Part shown: one piece after another, positions 49,229-57,420 of the stretch
Layout: each line of letters opens with the position of its first letter
How positions within the stretch are numbered: position 1 is the stretch's first letter
From: PALSA-1296 sp038210275
GTDB lineage: Bacteria; Bacteroidota; Ignavibacteria; Palsa-1295
Assembly: GCA_038210275.1 (NCBI GenBank)
Contig: JBBQWV010000017.1
Coordinates: 1 to 64,000 of the forward strand
Direction of reading: 5' to 3'
DNA length: 64,000 nt
Notes under the pieces: model-generated
Told to the model about the DNA's origin: nothing
What the model saw: only the letters and a program-made list of their open reading frames with translations
Databases searched by the model: none
Made by a program: the position numbers and the translations under genes

Positions 49229-51016
49229 ATGCACATTTCAAAACGCACACATTACGCAGGCGAACTGCGCTCTGAACATATCGGATCGCAAGTAACTATT
49301 AGTGGCTGGGTAAACTCCAACCGTGATATGGGTGGCTTGCTTTTTCTCGATCTTCGTGATAGAACCGGTATAGTGCAGTGCATTGTCGAACCGAGTGTGG
49401 ATGCCACAGAACTTTACGAAGAAGTAAAAAAACTTCGTTCGGAATTTGTATTGACTATTGAAGGTACCGTCCGTCAACGATCAAACCCGAACACCAAAAT
49501 CCCAACAGGGCAGATCGAAATTCTTGTTTCATCTATCGAAGTTCTCAACGAAGCGGAAGTCACTCCATTCGTGATAGAAGAAGATGTAAAAGCAGGTGAA
49601 GAACTTCGGTTGAAATACCGCTATCTTGATCTTCGCCGCCCAAGTATGCAGAAAAATCTTATGACGCGTCATAAGATAACGCAGTCGATCAGAAATTTCT
49701 TTGATTCTCGAGGCTTTATTGAAGTTGAAACTCCGATGCTTATGAAGGCAACGCCGGAAGGCGCAAGAGATTTTCTTGTGCCCAGTAGATTGCATCATGG
49801 TGAGTTTTATGCGTTGCCGCAATCTCCGCAGATCTATAAACAGATCTTGATGGTTGCCGGACTTGATAAATATTTTCAGATCGTTAAATGTTTTCGTGAT
49901 GAAGATCTTCGTGCCGACCGGCAGCCGGAATTCACTCAACTCGATGTGGAGATGAGTTTTCCGGATGAAGAAATGGTCTATGATGCAATGGAAGGATGTT
50001 TGCGAGAAGTGTGGAAAGCTGTTGGTTTTTCGCTTCCAAAATTTCCACGCTATTCTTATAAAGAAGTCATGGAAACCTATGGCTCCGATAAGCCTGATCT
50101 GCGTTATGAATTAAAGATAGCAACCCTGACAGAATTACTTCGCGGTAAAACGGAATTTAAAGTATTTAATGATGCTTTGGAAACAAAGCAGGGAGTAATT
50201 GCTTCGATAACTGTTCCGAATTCTGCAACGTGGTCACGTAAGCAGTTGGACGAACTGACTGATGTTGCAAAACTTTACGGAGCAGGCGGACTTGTCTGGT
50301 TGAAAGTTACCGAAGCCGGAATTGATTCAAGTGCGAAGAAATTTCTTTCTCCTGAATTAATGCAAGAAATAGCAAATGCTTCAGGTGCAAAACAAGGCGA
50401 TTTAATTCTTATCGGAGTTCATCAAAAATGGAGCAGAGCTTATACGATTATGGGATCGCTTCGCATTGAGCTTGCGAAAAGATTAAATCTTCTTGAGGGT
50501 AAGCAATTTGAATTTGCTCCGCTGTGGGTTGAGAATTTCCCGATGTTCGAACTCGATGAAGCGACCGGAAATTATAATTCGATGCATCATCCGTTTACCT
50601 CACCAGTCGTAGAAGATTGGGAAAATAAAACCGACGATCTTTCTGCAATCAGAGCACGAGCGTATGACATTGTCGTCAATGGCTATGAACTTGGCTCCGG
50701 TTCGATCAGAATTCATGACAGGAAATTGCAATCCGAAATTTTCGATATGCTTGGACTTTCAAAAGAAGAGATGCAGAAAAAATTCGGCTTCATGCTCGAT
50801 GCCTTCCGCTACGGCGCACCGCCGCATGGCGGTATGGCACTTGGTATTGACCGCATTGCCATGCTTTGCTGCGGCACGGATAATATCAAAGATGTTGTCG
50901 CCTTCCCAAAGACTACTTCAATGCAGGGATTGATGGAGGAATGCCCATCGGTAATAGACCCGAGACAATTAAAGGAACTGAATATTTCTACTGGCGTTAC
51001 AAATACTGTTGTCTAA
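49229..51016 (+). CDS. aspS: Aspartate--tRNA ligase
   Basis: 595 aa, bacterial type. The N-terminal OB fold (~1-110) has GWVNSNRDMGGLLFLDLRDR. Class II motif 2 is in FRDEDLRADRQPEFTQLD, the GAD-type insertion occupies ~290-420, and motif 3 is GAPPHGGMALGIDRIAM. It charges tRNA-Asp (whether also tRNA-Asn cannot be told here). Located nine bases behind hicB, it appears to be co-transcribed with a toxin-antitoxin pair. Confidence 0.97.
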   Translation: MHISKRTHYAGELRSEHIGSQVTISGWVNSNRDMGGLLFLDLRDRTGIVQCIVEPSVDATELYEEVKKLRSEFVLTIEGTVRQRSNPNTKIPTGQIEILVSSIEVLNEAEVTPFVIEEDVKAGEELRLKYRYLDLRRPSMQKNLMTRHKITQSIRNFFDSRGFIEVETPMLMKATPEGARDFLVPSRLHHGEFYALPQSPQIYKQILMVAGLDKYFQIVKCFRDEDLRADRQPEFTQLDVEMSFPDEEMVYDAMEGCLREVWKAVGFSLPKFPRYSYKEVMETYGSDKPDLRYELKIATLTELLRGKTEFKVFNDALETKQGVIASITVPNSATWSRKQLDELTDVAKLYGAGGLVWLKVTEAGIDSSAKKFLSPELMQEIANASGAKQGDLILIGVHQKWSRAYTIMGSLRIELAKRLNLLEGKQFEFAPLWVENFPMFELDEATGNYNSMHHPFTSPVVEDWENKTDDLSAIRARAYDIVVNGYELGSGSIRIHDRKLQSEIFDMLGLSKEEMQKKFGFMLDAFRYGAPPHGGMALGIDRIAMLCCGTDNIKDVVAFPKTTSMQGLMEECPSVIDPRQLKELNISTGVTNTVV

Positions 51017-51150
51017 GCTGTCCTTTTTCCCGTAAGTTGTTAGCTGATAGTGAGGGTATAAATTTATGCCCTAATTAAAATGTAACGTTTTAGTATCTCA
51101 GTTGTCTATTGTCTTATAGACTTGCTGTAAGTTATTTATCTTTTTGTTGC

Positions 51151-52590
51151 ATGAAATATCTAATTGTTCTGATAACTCTGATCTCGGTAAGGGGATCAGT
51201 GTTTTCCCAGTATGTACTACAACGTTCTTTTAAGAATTTGCCATTTCTTTATGCACCTGTGGAAATGCAAACCTCGGGCGATGAAACAAATAGGATTTTT
51301 ATTATCGAATTGAAGGGCAGAATTATCGTTTTTCAAAATGATCCGAATGTAAACAGTAGTAAAGTTTTTCTTGATATCAGCGATAAAGTCCCTCAAGGAC
51401 CAAATGAAATGGGTGTTTTAGGTCTGGCATTTCATCCCGATTTTCAGCATAACGGTTTTTTTTATGTAAACTATCTTTCATATGTTGATACTCAATTAAC
51501 ATCGTTCATCTCCAGATTTCAGGTGAGTCCATCTAATCCCGATTCTGCACTTCGTAGCAGTGAACAGGAGCTCTTGACTGTTGCACAGCCGTTCACCGAT
51601 CATAATGGTGGTCATCTTGCTTTTGGGAATGACGGCTATCTCTATGCTTCGTTTGGCGATGGCGGCGGTTGGGCTGATCCGTTTAATTCAGCGCAGAACC
51701 TTACGACTTATCTTGGAAAGATACTTCGTATCAATGTTGATCAAGAACCTGAAGGTCATCACTACGGGATACCTGCAGATAATCCCTTTGTCGATGGGGC
51801 AGATAGTATTAAGAAAGAAATTTATGCCTATGGTTTACGTAACCCCTGGAAATTTTCCATTGATCGAAATAGCGGAGCACTATGGACAGGCGATGTTGGA
51901 TTTAATAATTATGAGGAGATTGATACCATTACAAACGGCGGAAATTATGGCTGGCGCATCATGGAAGGTTTTTATCGGAGTCTTGATCCCGGTGCTGATA
52001 CAACTTCATTGATTTTGCCATTATATGAATATACTCATAATTTAGGAGTAGCGATCATCGGAGGGTATGTATATCATGGAAGTGGAATGCCCTCACTGCA
52101 AGGAAAATATATTTATGGAGATTATGCGTCGGCAAGAATATGGGCATTAGATTTTGCTCAAGGAAATATCACGAATCAACTGCTCGTTGATAATTCGTTT
52201 GGTTTGTCACTATCTTCTTTCGGCGAAGATCAAGAGAAAAATATCTATGTACTTGGGATTTCGGATGGAAATATCTACCAGCTTGTCCCATCACTCAGTA
52301 CAGCCGGAAAAACGTCCGAAACATATCTTTCATTAACTGTTGATAGAAATATTATTGATGGCAATCATCCCGTTCTAACTGCACATTGTATCTTGCCTAC
52401 AGAGGGCTATGTTTCTCTTTCGATGATAGCTGTCACAGGAAATATCGTATCGCTACCACTCCAGGGTAGGTATGAACCGGGAGAGCATACATTCAAGGTC
52501 GATACCCGCTCGTTGAAAAACGGGATGTATTTTTTACGCCTTCAGACTTCGCACGGCTCTTTGCAGCGAAAAATAATTTTGATGAAGTAA
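51151..52590 (+). CDS. PQQ-type sugar dehydrogenase-like protein with T9SS tail
   Basis: The frame opens at a TTG at 51109; ATG 51151 starts the signal peptide MKYLIVLITLISVRGSVFSQ (479 aa). Residues ~30-370 form the soluble glucose/sorbosone dehydrogenase six-blade propeller: EMGVLGLAFHPDFQHNGFFY, DHNGGHLAFGNDGYLYASFG with the catalytic His, GKILRINVD, YGLRNPWKFSID with the PQQ-facing Arg, and GDVGFNNYEEID. The end (~385-479) is a T9SS-type tail with GNIVSLPL, GMYFLRLQTS and KIILMK. It probably oxidises sugars at the cell surface using PQQ, or acts as a lectin-like HHIP homologue. No PQQ synthesis genes are nearby. Confidence 0.8.
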   Translation: MKYLIVLITLISVRGSVFSQYVLQRSFKNLPFLYAPVEMQTSGDETNRIFIIELKGRIIVFQNDPNVNSSKVFLDISDKVPQGPNEMGVLGLAFHPDFQHNGFFYVNYLSYVDTQLTSFISRFQVSPSNPDSALRSSEQELLTVAQPFTDHNGGHLAFGNDGYLYASFGDGGGWADPFNSAQNLTTYLGKILRINVDQEPEGHHYGIPADNPFVDGADSIKKEIYAYGLRNPWKFSIDRNSGALWTGDVGFNNYEEIDTITNGGNYGWRIMEGFYRSLDPGADTTSLILPLYEYTHNLGVAIIGGYVYHGSGMPSLQGKYIYGDYASARIWALDFAQGNITNQLLVDNSFGLSLSSFGEDQEKNIYVLGISDGNIYQLVPSLSTAGKTSETYLSLTVDRNIIDGNHPVLTAHCILPTEGYVSLSMIAVTGNIVSLPLQGRYEPGEHTFKVDTRSLKNGMYFLRLQTSHGSLQRKIILMK

Positions 52591-52676
52591 GCGTTCTTTT
52601 GTCACAGAAATCTGGATGGAATCGTTATTCCTTTATAATTGTCGTTACATAGGGATTTTAATCAAAAAACAGTATT

Positions 52677-53165
52677 ATGAAAACATCATTGAAAGCATTC
52701 ATTTTTGCAGCCCTTTTGGCTGTAGTTGGCATTTCAAATTCATTTGGCGCTTATAATGTATATGTGAAGGCGATCGGACAGGGCAAAACCAAGATCGTCC
52801 AAGTCAAATGTCCGGATGGATCATGTGCAACGACTGTTGACGGATTGACACCCGGTAAATATACATTTACGCTTTGTGATGCGAACGGAACAGCGATGAA
52901 AGTAAAAGAACGAGCCAACAGTGTAAAATGCACAGTCTCTTTTACATACACTTGCGTTCAAACCGCAAGGGAAGCTTCGACAGGAATGGCATCTGGAAAA
53001 AGAATGCATAAGCCATTTACCGTCACAGCTGAAGTTTCAAGAACCGGCGAGATCATTCTGTCTGGCGACGTTGATGGTGATAGCTTCACTTTCCAGAAGA
53101 TCGAGTGGACATGGTCGGATGGAAGCAAGTCTGCGATGGACGACTGGTCTACTTCGACCAACTAA
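52677..53165 (+). CDS. Exported protein of unknown function
   Basis: 162 aa with signal peptide MKTSLKAFIFAALLAVVGIS to FGA. The mature part is a small beta-sandwich, with four Cys (KCPDGSC, FTLCD, VKCTVSFTYTCV). DGLTPGKYTFTLCDANG resembles carboxypeptidase-regulatory/transthyretin-like surface modules. No sorting tail is seen. A clear terminator follows, so it is probably monocistronic. I do not recognise a family. Confidence 0.6.
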   Translation: MKTSLKAFIFAALLAVVGISNSFGAYNVYVKAIGQGKTKIVQVKCPDGSCATTVDGLTPGKYTFTLCDANGTAMKVKERANSVKCTVSFTYTCVQTAREASTGMASGKRMHKPFTVTAEVSRTGEIILSGDVDGDSFTFQKIEWTWSDGSKSAMDDWSTSTN

Positions 53166-53190
53166 GCAATAATATTACCGAAGCATTAGT

Positions 53191-53219
53191 AGAACGCCGC
53201 AAATTGCGGCGTTCTTTGT
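53191..53219 (+). terminator. Rho-independent terminator
   Basis: AGAACGCCGC (53191-53200), loop AAATT, GCGGCGTTCT (53206-53215), then TTGTCT. Confidence 0.8.
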
Positions 53220-53244
53220 CTCAGTAATTCGTTGATTGATGTAG

Positions 53245-54048
53245 ATGAAATTCCAAATTAATACAAATCCATCTACCGATGATGTCCGCATCTTTGCAAA
53301 TCTCCGTGCAAGCGATGGCGCAGATCACTTCATTGCTGAAAGCGAGAAGGTGGTTGTTCGTCTTTTGGAATCAGGTCTTGAAATTATTTCCATCTATTTA
53401 ACCGAAGAGCAATTTAATTCAAATAAAGAACTCATCGCATCCCACGAGCAGCAAAGTGAATGCAATATTTTCATTGGCACGAGAGAAGAGATGGAGAAGA
53501 TCGTCGGCTTCTCGCTTCATCAGAGAATTCTTGCTGCTGCGAAGATTCCCAAAGAACGATCGCTCGATGATTTGCTGACAAATTCAAAGAAACCACTACT
53601 CTTTGTCATCCTTGATGAAGTGTGTGATGCGGAAAATATCGGAGCTATCATCCGCTCATCTTTTGCAATGAATGCCACAGCAATCATACTCGATAAGAAA
53701 AGCACCAGTCCCTGGATGCGCCGCGCAGTTCGCGTTTCGATGGGAGCAGTCTTCAAACTTCCAATTGTTACTGTCGATTCGATTCCGCTTTGCATCGAAA
53801 AACTGAAATCTTCAGGAGTTAAAACTTTTGCTGCAACGCTTGGCAAAAATGCTAAACCAATCTGGAATTGTGATTTTACAAATAATAGTACCATCGTTTT
53901 CGGCTCAGAAGGTCAGGGAATAAAACAAGAGATCATCAGTGTCTGCGATTTTGAAGTGATCATCCCAATGTCCCATCATTCGCTGAATGTCGGCATTGCA
54001 CAAGGAATATTTTTATATGAAGTTTTGAGGCAGGGACATAAAACCTAA
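53245..54048 (+). CDS. SpoU/TrmH-family RNA 2'-O-methyltransferase
   Basis: 267 aa with an N-terminal substrate-binding domain (~1-95, RNase P/L30e-like) and the SPOUT knot. Motif 1: DEVCDAENIGAIIRSSFAMN (~129-148). Motif 2: IVFGSEGQGI. Motif 3: IIPMSHHSLNVGIAQGIFLY. These identify a 2'-O-ribose methyltransferase using AdoMet, most likely on rRNA (RlmB-like) but target not determined. SLNVGIA differs slightly from the common SLNVSVA. Stands alone between an unknown exported gene and its neighbour. Confidence 0.9.
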   Translation: MKFQINTNPSTDDVRIFANLRASDGADHFIAESEKVVVRLLESGLEIISIYLTEEQFNSNKELIASHEQQSECNIFIGTREEMEKIVGFSLHQRILAAAKIPKERSLDDLLTNSKKPLLFVILDEVCDAENIGAIIRSSFAMNATAIILDKKSTSPWMRRAVRVSMGAVFKLPIVTVDSIPLCIEKLKSSGVKTFAATLGKNAKPIWNCDFTNNSTIVFGSEGQGIKQEIISVCDFEVIIPMSHHSLNVGIAQGIFLYEVLRQGHKT

Positions 54049-54091
54049 TGGAAGTATTAGTGTTATATCTATATATGGTAATAGATCAGCT

Positions 54092-54664
54092 ATGAAAAAA
54101 ATGATTATTGTATTTTTACTGGTATTCATAACGGCTCCCTCATTTGCTCATCGGGCAAGGTGGGATGATTTTGCGCAAACTAACTCTGCTCATAAACTTC
54201 CGAAAACGTTTTCCAAAACCGAATTATGGATGAAAACCGATAAAGTCGGGCCTCATATTTACGGACGTCACGAATATGAATATAGCGACTCTATGAGTCT
54301 TAAACATTTCATACGGATCATGAAGGGCGTGGAGAATTATGGCATCTATAACGACGCACAATGTTGGGCGGAAAAAAACTATGTACAGGCCTTTCCGTAT
54401 TTGATTGACATGCTTACTGACACCACAACTGTTGGACTCACCAACACAGCAGATCTAATCATTCCCGGAAGAAACCTGCCTTTCTATGGCCACGGCGGAG
54501 TGAGTCAGGAAGATCTTTTTACCGTTTGTGGGCGAGCGTCGCATATCCTCAACGATCTTACCGGAGAAAGTTTTGCTGTGGTTCATCCGGGAACATCGCC
54601 GAAGGAGCTAAAAAAATTTCAACGGTTATGGACAGATTGGATCGGAAAACTTCAGATAAATTGA
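54092..54664 (+). CDS. Exported protein of unknown function
   Basis: 190 aa, signal peptide MKKMIIVFLLVFITAPSFA. The mature part is alpha-helical with ARWDDFAQTN, QCWAEKNYVQAFPYLIDML (HEAT-repeat-like wording) and ELKKFQRLWTDWIGKLQ. I recognise no family or catalytic motif. No membrane anchor or sorting tail. 43 bases after the methyltransferase, so possibly co-transcribed. Confidence 0.6.
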   Translation: MKKMIIVFLLVFITAPSFAHRARWDDFAQTNSAHKLPKTFSKTELWMKTDKVGPHIYGRHEYEYSDSMSLKHFIRIMKGVENYGIYNDAQCWAEKNYVQAFPYLIDMLTDTTTVGLTNTADLIIPGRNLPFYGHGGVSQEDLFTVCGRASHILNDLTGESFAVVHPGTSPKELKKFQRLWTDWIGKLQIN

Positions 54665-54766
54665 ATTTAAAAATAATCGAGAAATCATTCAATTTATTGT
54701 CCGATTTTAATTTTTCACCCGTCTTTAATTGCAGTATATTCTTTTTCACAAATAACATTCATCATC

Positions 54767-55186
54767 ATGGCAAAAACGATCACTCAGAAAGTTGTATTCA
54801 AGAACACGACACCGAAAGCGGTGTACGATCTTTATATGAATCCGAAAAAGCATTCAATGATCTCCGGCTCTCCTGTAACGATCTCATCTAAAGCCGGAAG
54901 CAAGTTCTCCTCACACGGAGGATATATCTTCGGCGAGCATATCCACTCCGTCAAAGATAAACTTATCGTGCAGTCTTGGAGGGCGATGGGTTGGGATAAG
55001 AGCGATGTGAATTCTACATTCATCGTAACCCTCGAGCCAAAAGGAAAAGATGTCGTCTTACAAATGGTCCATGCGAACGTCCCTGATAAAGCGATTGCCG
55101 GAGTTGCCAAAGGCTGGGATGATCATTACTGGAAACCCTGGAAACAGCATTTGGCAGGGAAGGCAATTAACAGACCGAAGATGTAA
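54767..55186 (+). CDS. SRPBCC (AHSA1/START-like) protein
   Basis: 139 aa. KVVFKNTTPKAVYDLYMNPK, then HSMISGSP, GGYIFGEHIHSVKDKLIVQ and SWRAMGWDKSDVNSTFIVTL with a final WDDHYWKPWKQHL match the AHSA1-like SRPBCC fold. Ligand and role unknown. Unlike the other two SRPBCC genes of this window it has no ArsR partner. Confidence 0.85.
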   Translation: MAKTITQKVVFKNTTPKAVYDLYMNPKKHSMISGSPVTISSKAGSKFSSHGGYIFGEHIHSVKDKLIVQSWRAMGWDKSDVNSTFIVTLEPKGKDVVLQMVHANVPDKAIAGVAKGWDDHYWKPWKQHLAGKAINRPKM

Positions 55187-55207
55187 GCACTTGGTTCTTT
55201 TTTAAGA

Positions 55208-55320
55208 ATGTCATCGCGAGGAGGGCTTTAGCCCGACGTGGCGATCTAAAAAATTTAAATTTCCTACGACTTTGAGATTTTAGATTGCCACGACCGGCTA
55301 AAGCCGATCTCGCAATGACA
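55208..55320. repeat. REP-like element, copy E (complete)
   Basis: ATGTCATCGCGAG at the left end and CTCGCAATGACA at the right (to 55320) with inner arms GACGTGGCGATCTAAAA and TTTAGATTGCCACG. The same layout as copies A and C. Confidence 0.85.
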
Positions 55321-55362
55321 GGGTTTGGCTTGGGATTTTGCTGAAATTTGGTCCAAAATAAT

Positions 55363-55390
55363 TAAGCACTAAGAACTAAGCACTTAAAAC
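55363..55390. repeat. Heptamer array TAAGCAC/TAAGAAC
   Basis: Four directly adjacent units TAAGCAC, TAAGAAC, TAAGCAC, TTAAAAC. Confidence 0.8.
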
Positions 55391-55489
55391 TCTCGGATTC
55401 GGAACTTTCTCGCCGAAAAACTGCTTATTACCCCGCTACAAAATCGGGCAAAAAGTCCGATTATTGCTTAAATTTAGGAGATTTCAGAC

Positions 55490-55945
55490 GTGGATAGAAA
55501 AGATAAACTCTCGCTTCGCACTTATAGCGCCAAAGAAGGCGAGAATAAAAAAAGTTGGTATATCGTTGATGCCGATGGGCAGACGGTCGGTCGCTTGGCA
55601 ACGGAAGTTGCCCGCGTTCTTCGCGGCAAGCATAAAGCAGTCTTTACGCCTCATATTGATACCGGCGATTTCGTCGTTGTGATCAATGCTGCAAAAGTAA
55701 AGATGACCGGCAAGCGCATGGATCAGAAAGAGTATTATCATAATACGCTTTATCCGGGCGGCGCACGTTTTGATAAATTCAAAGACGTCCGTGCAAAAAA
55801 CCCGGATCGCATCATTGAAAGCGCTGTTAAAGGTATGCTTCCGAAAAGCTCGCTCGGCAAAGCTGTCGGGATGAAGTTAAAGGTATATTCCGGATCAGAG
55901 CATCCGCATGAAGCACAGCAACCGAAAGTATTAAAGATCGCATAA
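55490..55945 (+). CDS. rplM: 50S ribosomal protein L13
   Basis: 151 aa. GTG start with AGGAG nine bases upstream. Landmarks: WYIVDADGQTVGRLATEVAR, DFVVVINAAKVKMTG, KEYYHNTLYPGG, VKGMLPKSSLGK and the end EHPHEAQQPKVL. L13 is an early assembly protein of the large subunit. Followed by rpsI 19 bases later, the conserved pair. Confidence 0.97.
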   Translation: MDRKDKLSLRTYSAKEGENKKSWYIVDADGQTVGRLATEVARVLRGKHKAVFTPHIDTGDFVVVINAAKVKMTGKRMDQKEYYHNTLYPGGARFDKFKDVRAKNPDRIIESAVKGMLPKSSLGKAVGMKLKVYSGSEHPHEAQQPKVLKIA

Positions 55946-55964
55946 TTTTTAGACGGAAATTTTC

Positions 55965-56369
55965 ATGGCAAAAACGCAAGCAGAGATTTTTGTAGGACGC
56001 CGCAAGGAGGCAACAGCCCGCGTTATCCTCACACCGACCGATGGCAAAGAGCTAACGATCGTCATCAATGGCAAGGCATTCGAAACATTTTTCGCCAATC
56101 CAATTCACCGCGAAGACGTTGTTCGTCCGCTGAAATCAGTTGGCGTATATGGATCGTATAGTGTCAGCGCAAACGTCGTTGGCGGCGGTACAAGCGGTCA
56201 AGCTGGCGCAGTTCGTTTAGGAATTGCACGCGCACTTGTCGGAATCAACGATGAATTCCGCACGATTCTTCGTAAGGACGATCTTATGACTCGCGATCCG
56301 AGAATGGTCGAGCGTAAGAAATACGGACAGCCGAAAGCCCGTAAGAGATTCCAGTTCTCGAAGAGATAA
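55965..56369 (+). CDS. rpsI: 30S ribosomal protein S9
   Basis: 134 aa. FVGRRKEATARVILTPTDG, ANPIHREDVVRPLKSVGVYG, GGGTSGQAGAVRLGIARAL and the basic C-terminal tail KYGQPKARKRFQFSKR whose last Arg contacts P-site tRNA. Conserved partner of rplM. It is followed by a long hairpin at 56386-56416. Confidence 0.97.
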   Translation: MAKTQAEIFVGRRKEATARVILTPTDGKELTIVINGKAFETFFANPIHREDVVRPLKSVGVYGSYSVSANVVGGGTSGQAGAVRLGIARALVGINDEFRTILRKDDLMTRDPRMVERKKYGQPKARKRFQFSKR

Positions 56370-56385
56370 TTTTTGGCAGTGGTTT

Positions 56386-56416
56386 GTCAAGTGGCTAATA
56401 TGATTAGTCACTTGAC
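56386..56416 (+). terminator. Long hairpin after rpsI
   Basis: GTCAAGTG-G-CTAAT and ATTAG-T-CACTTGAC pair over 13 of 14 positions around ATG. No T tract follows, so this may be a Rho-assisted stop, mRNA end protection or a repeat remnant. Confidence 0.45.
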
Positions 56417-56476
56417 ACTAACCATTTGTCACTGTTTCCATCACATATATGTCACTCGTTATAAGTCGAACCGGTT

Positions 56477-56490
56477 CCCGCCACGGCGGG
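56477..56490 (+). promoter_or_regulatory. GC-rich hairpin in the rpsB leader
   Basis: CCCGCC-AC-GGCGGG lies 45 bases before the rpsB start, inside a leader with GAACCGGTTC (palindrome, 56468-56477) next to it. S2 mRNA leaders are autoregulated in several bacteria; whether this is such a site is not shown. Confidence 0.35.
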
Positions 56491-56535
56491 TGGTAAGGCG
56501 AGAGAGACATAGAGAATAAAACCAATAATACATAC

Positions 56536-57321
56536 ATGAGAATCAGTTTAGAAGACCTCTTAGCATCAGGTGCGCACTTTGGGCATCTTACCCGCCGTTG
56601 GAATCCGAAGATGAAACCTTACATCTTCATGGAGCGCAACGGAATCCATATCATCGATCTTAAAAAAACTCAGCAACTCGCTGAAGATGCCTTGAACGCT
56701 GCAGAGCGTATGGCATCTGAAGGGAAGCGCTTCCTTTTTATCGGCACGAAAAAACAGCTTCGCGGCGCGATCAAAGAAGAAGCCATTCGCTGCGGACAGT
56801 ATCATGCAACCGACCGTTGGCCCGGCGGAATGCTCACCAATTTTGCGACGATCCGCAAATCCATCAAGCGCTTACAGAATCTTGATAAGATGGATGCCGA
56901 TGGCACCATTGAAAATTACACAAAGAAAGAACAGCTTCTTTTCTCACGCGAGAAAATTAAGCTCGATGCAACGCTCGGCGGTATTTCCGATATGCGCGGA
57001 CTTCCTGCAGCGATGATCATCATTGATATTAAGAAAGAGCATATCGCTGTCGAAGAAGCACGCAAACTCGGCATTCCTATCTTCGCGCTCGTTGATACGA
57101 ACGTTGATCCCGATCTCGTTGACTATCCGATCCCTGCGAATGACGATGCACTTCGCTCAGTTCAGCTTTTTGTTCATGCTTTTGCTGATGCGATCGTCGA
57201 AGGACGTGCAGCATCGAAGGCAAAGAAGATGGATGAAGGCGTAGAAGCAGAACGCTTGCAGAAGGAAAGCGACATCGAGGAGATCGAGCCTGTCGCAGCG
57301 ACCGAAGAAGTCGCAGCATAA
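56536..57321 (+). CDS. rpsB: 30S ribosomal protein S2
   Basis: 261 aa. LLASGAHFGHLTRRWNPKMK, YIFMERNGIHIIDLKKT, FLFIGTKKQLRGAI, RWPGGMLTNFATIRKSI and DTNVDPDLVDYPIPANDDA are diagnostic. The acidic C-terminal extension (EEIEPVAATEEVAA) is typical of this group. First gene of rpsB-tsf-pyrH-frr. Confidence 0.97.
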   Translation: MRISLEDLLASGAHFGHLTRRWNPKMKPYIFMERNGIHIIDLKKTQQLAEDALNAAERMASEGKRFLFIGTKKQLRGAIKEEAIRCGQYHATDRWPGGMLTNFATIRKSIKRLQNLDKMDADGTIENYTKKEQLLFSREKIKLDATLGGISDMRGLPAAMIIIDIKKEHIAVEEARKLGIPIFALVDTNVDPDLVDYPIPANDDALRSVQLFVHAFADAIVEGRAASKAKKMDEGVEAERLQKESDIEEIEPVAATEEVAA

Positions 57322-57330
57322 GTAAATAGG

Positions 57331-57389
57331 AAATGTGAACTATGAAATATGAACTTCATAGTTCATAACTCATAGTTCATATTTTTTTT
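57331..57389 (+). terminator. Heptamer-built hairpin with T8 between rpsB and tsf
   Basis: Left arm 57331-57355 and right arm 57360-57384 pair at 22 of 25 positions around TCAT; both consist of GAACTAT/ATAGTTC-type heptamers. Eight T follow. It has all features of an intrinsic terminator, yet lies within a normally continuous translation operon. Confidence 0.7.
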
Positions 57390-57420
57390 AGGGTAAAATA
57401 AATTTAAGAAAACTACTATC

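Larger units (their letters stand above)
55187..55489. other. Upstream region of rplM
   Basis: About 300 bases containing REP-like copy E (55208-55320), a four-unit heptamer array (55363-55390) and a leader of ~95 bases with TCGG/CCGA pairing around 55443-55460. AGGAG at 55476-55480 is the Shine-Dalgarno site that supports the GTG start of rplM. Ribosomal-protein leaders of the L13 type are known in other bacteria; I cannot show homology. Confidence 0.5.

Noticed and set aside
54526..54891. 121-codon plus-strand ORF overlapping two genes
   Set aside because: It spans the end of one exported protein gene and the start of the SRPBCC gene in another frame, without a domain.
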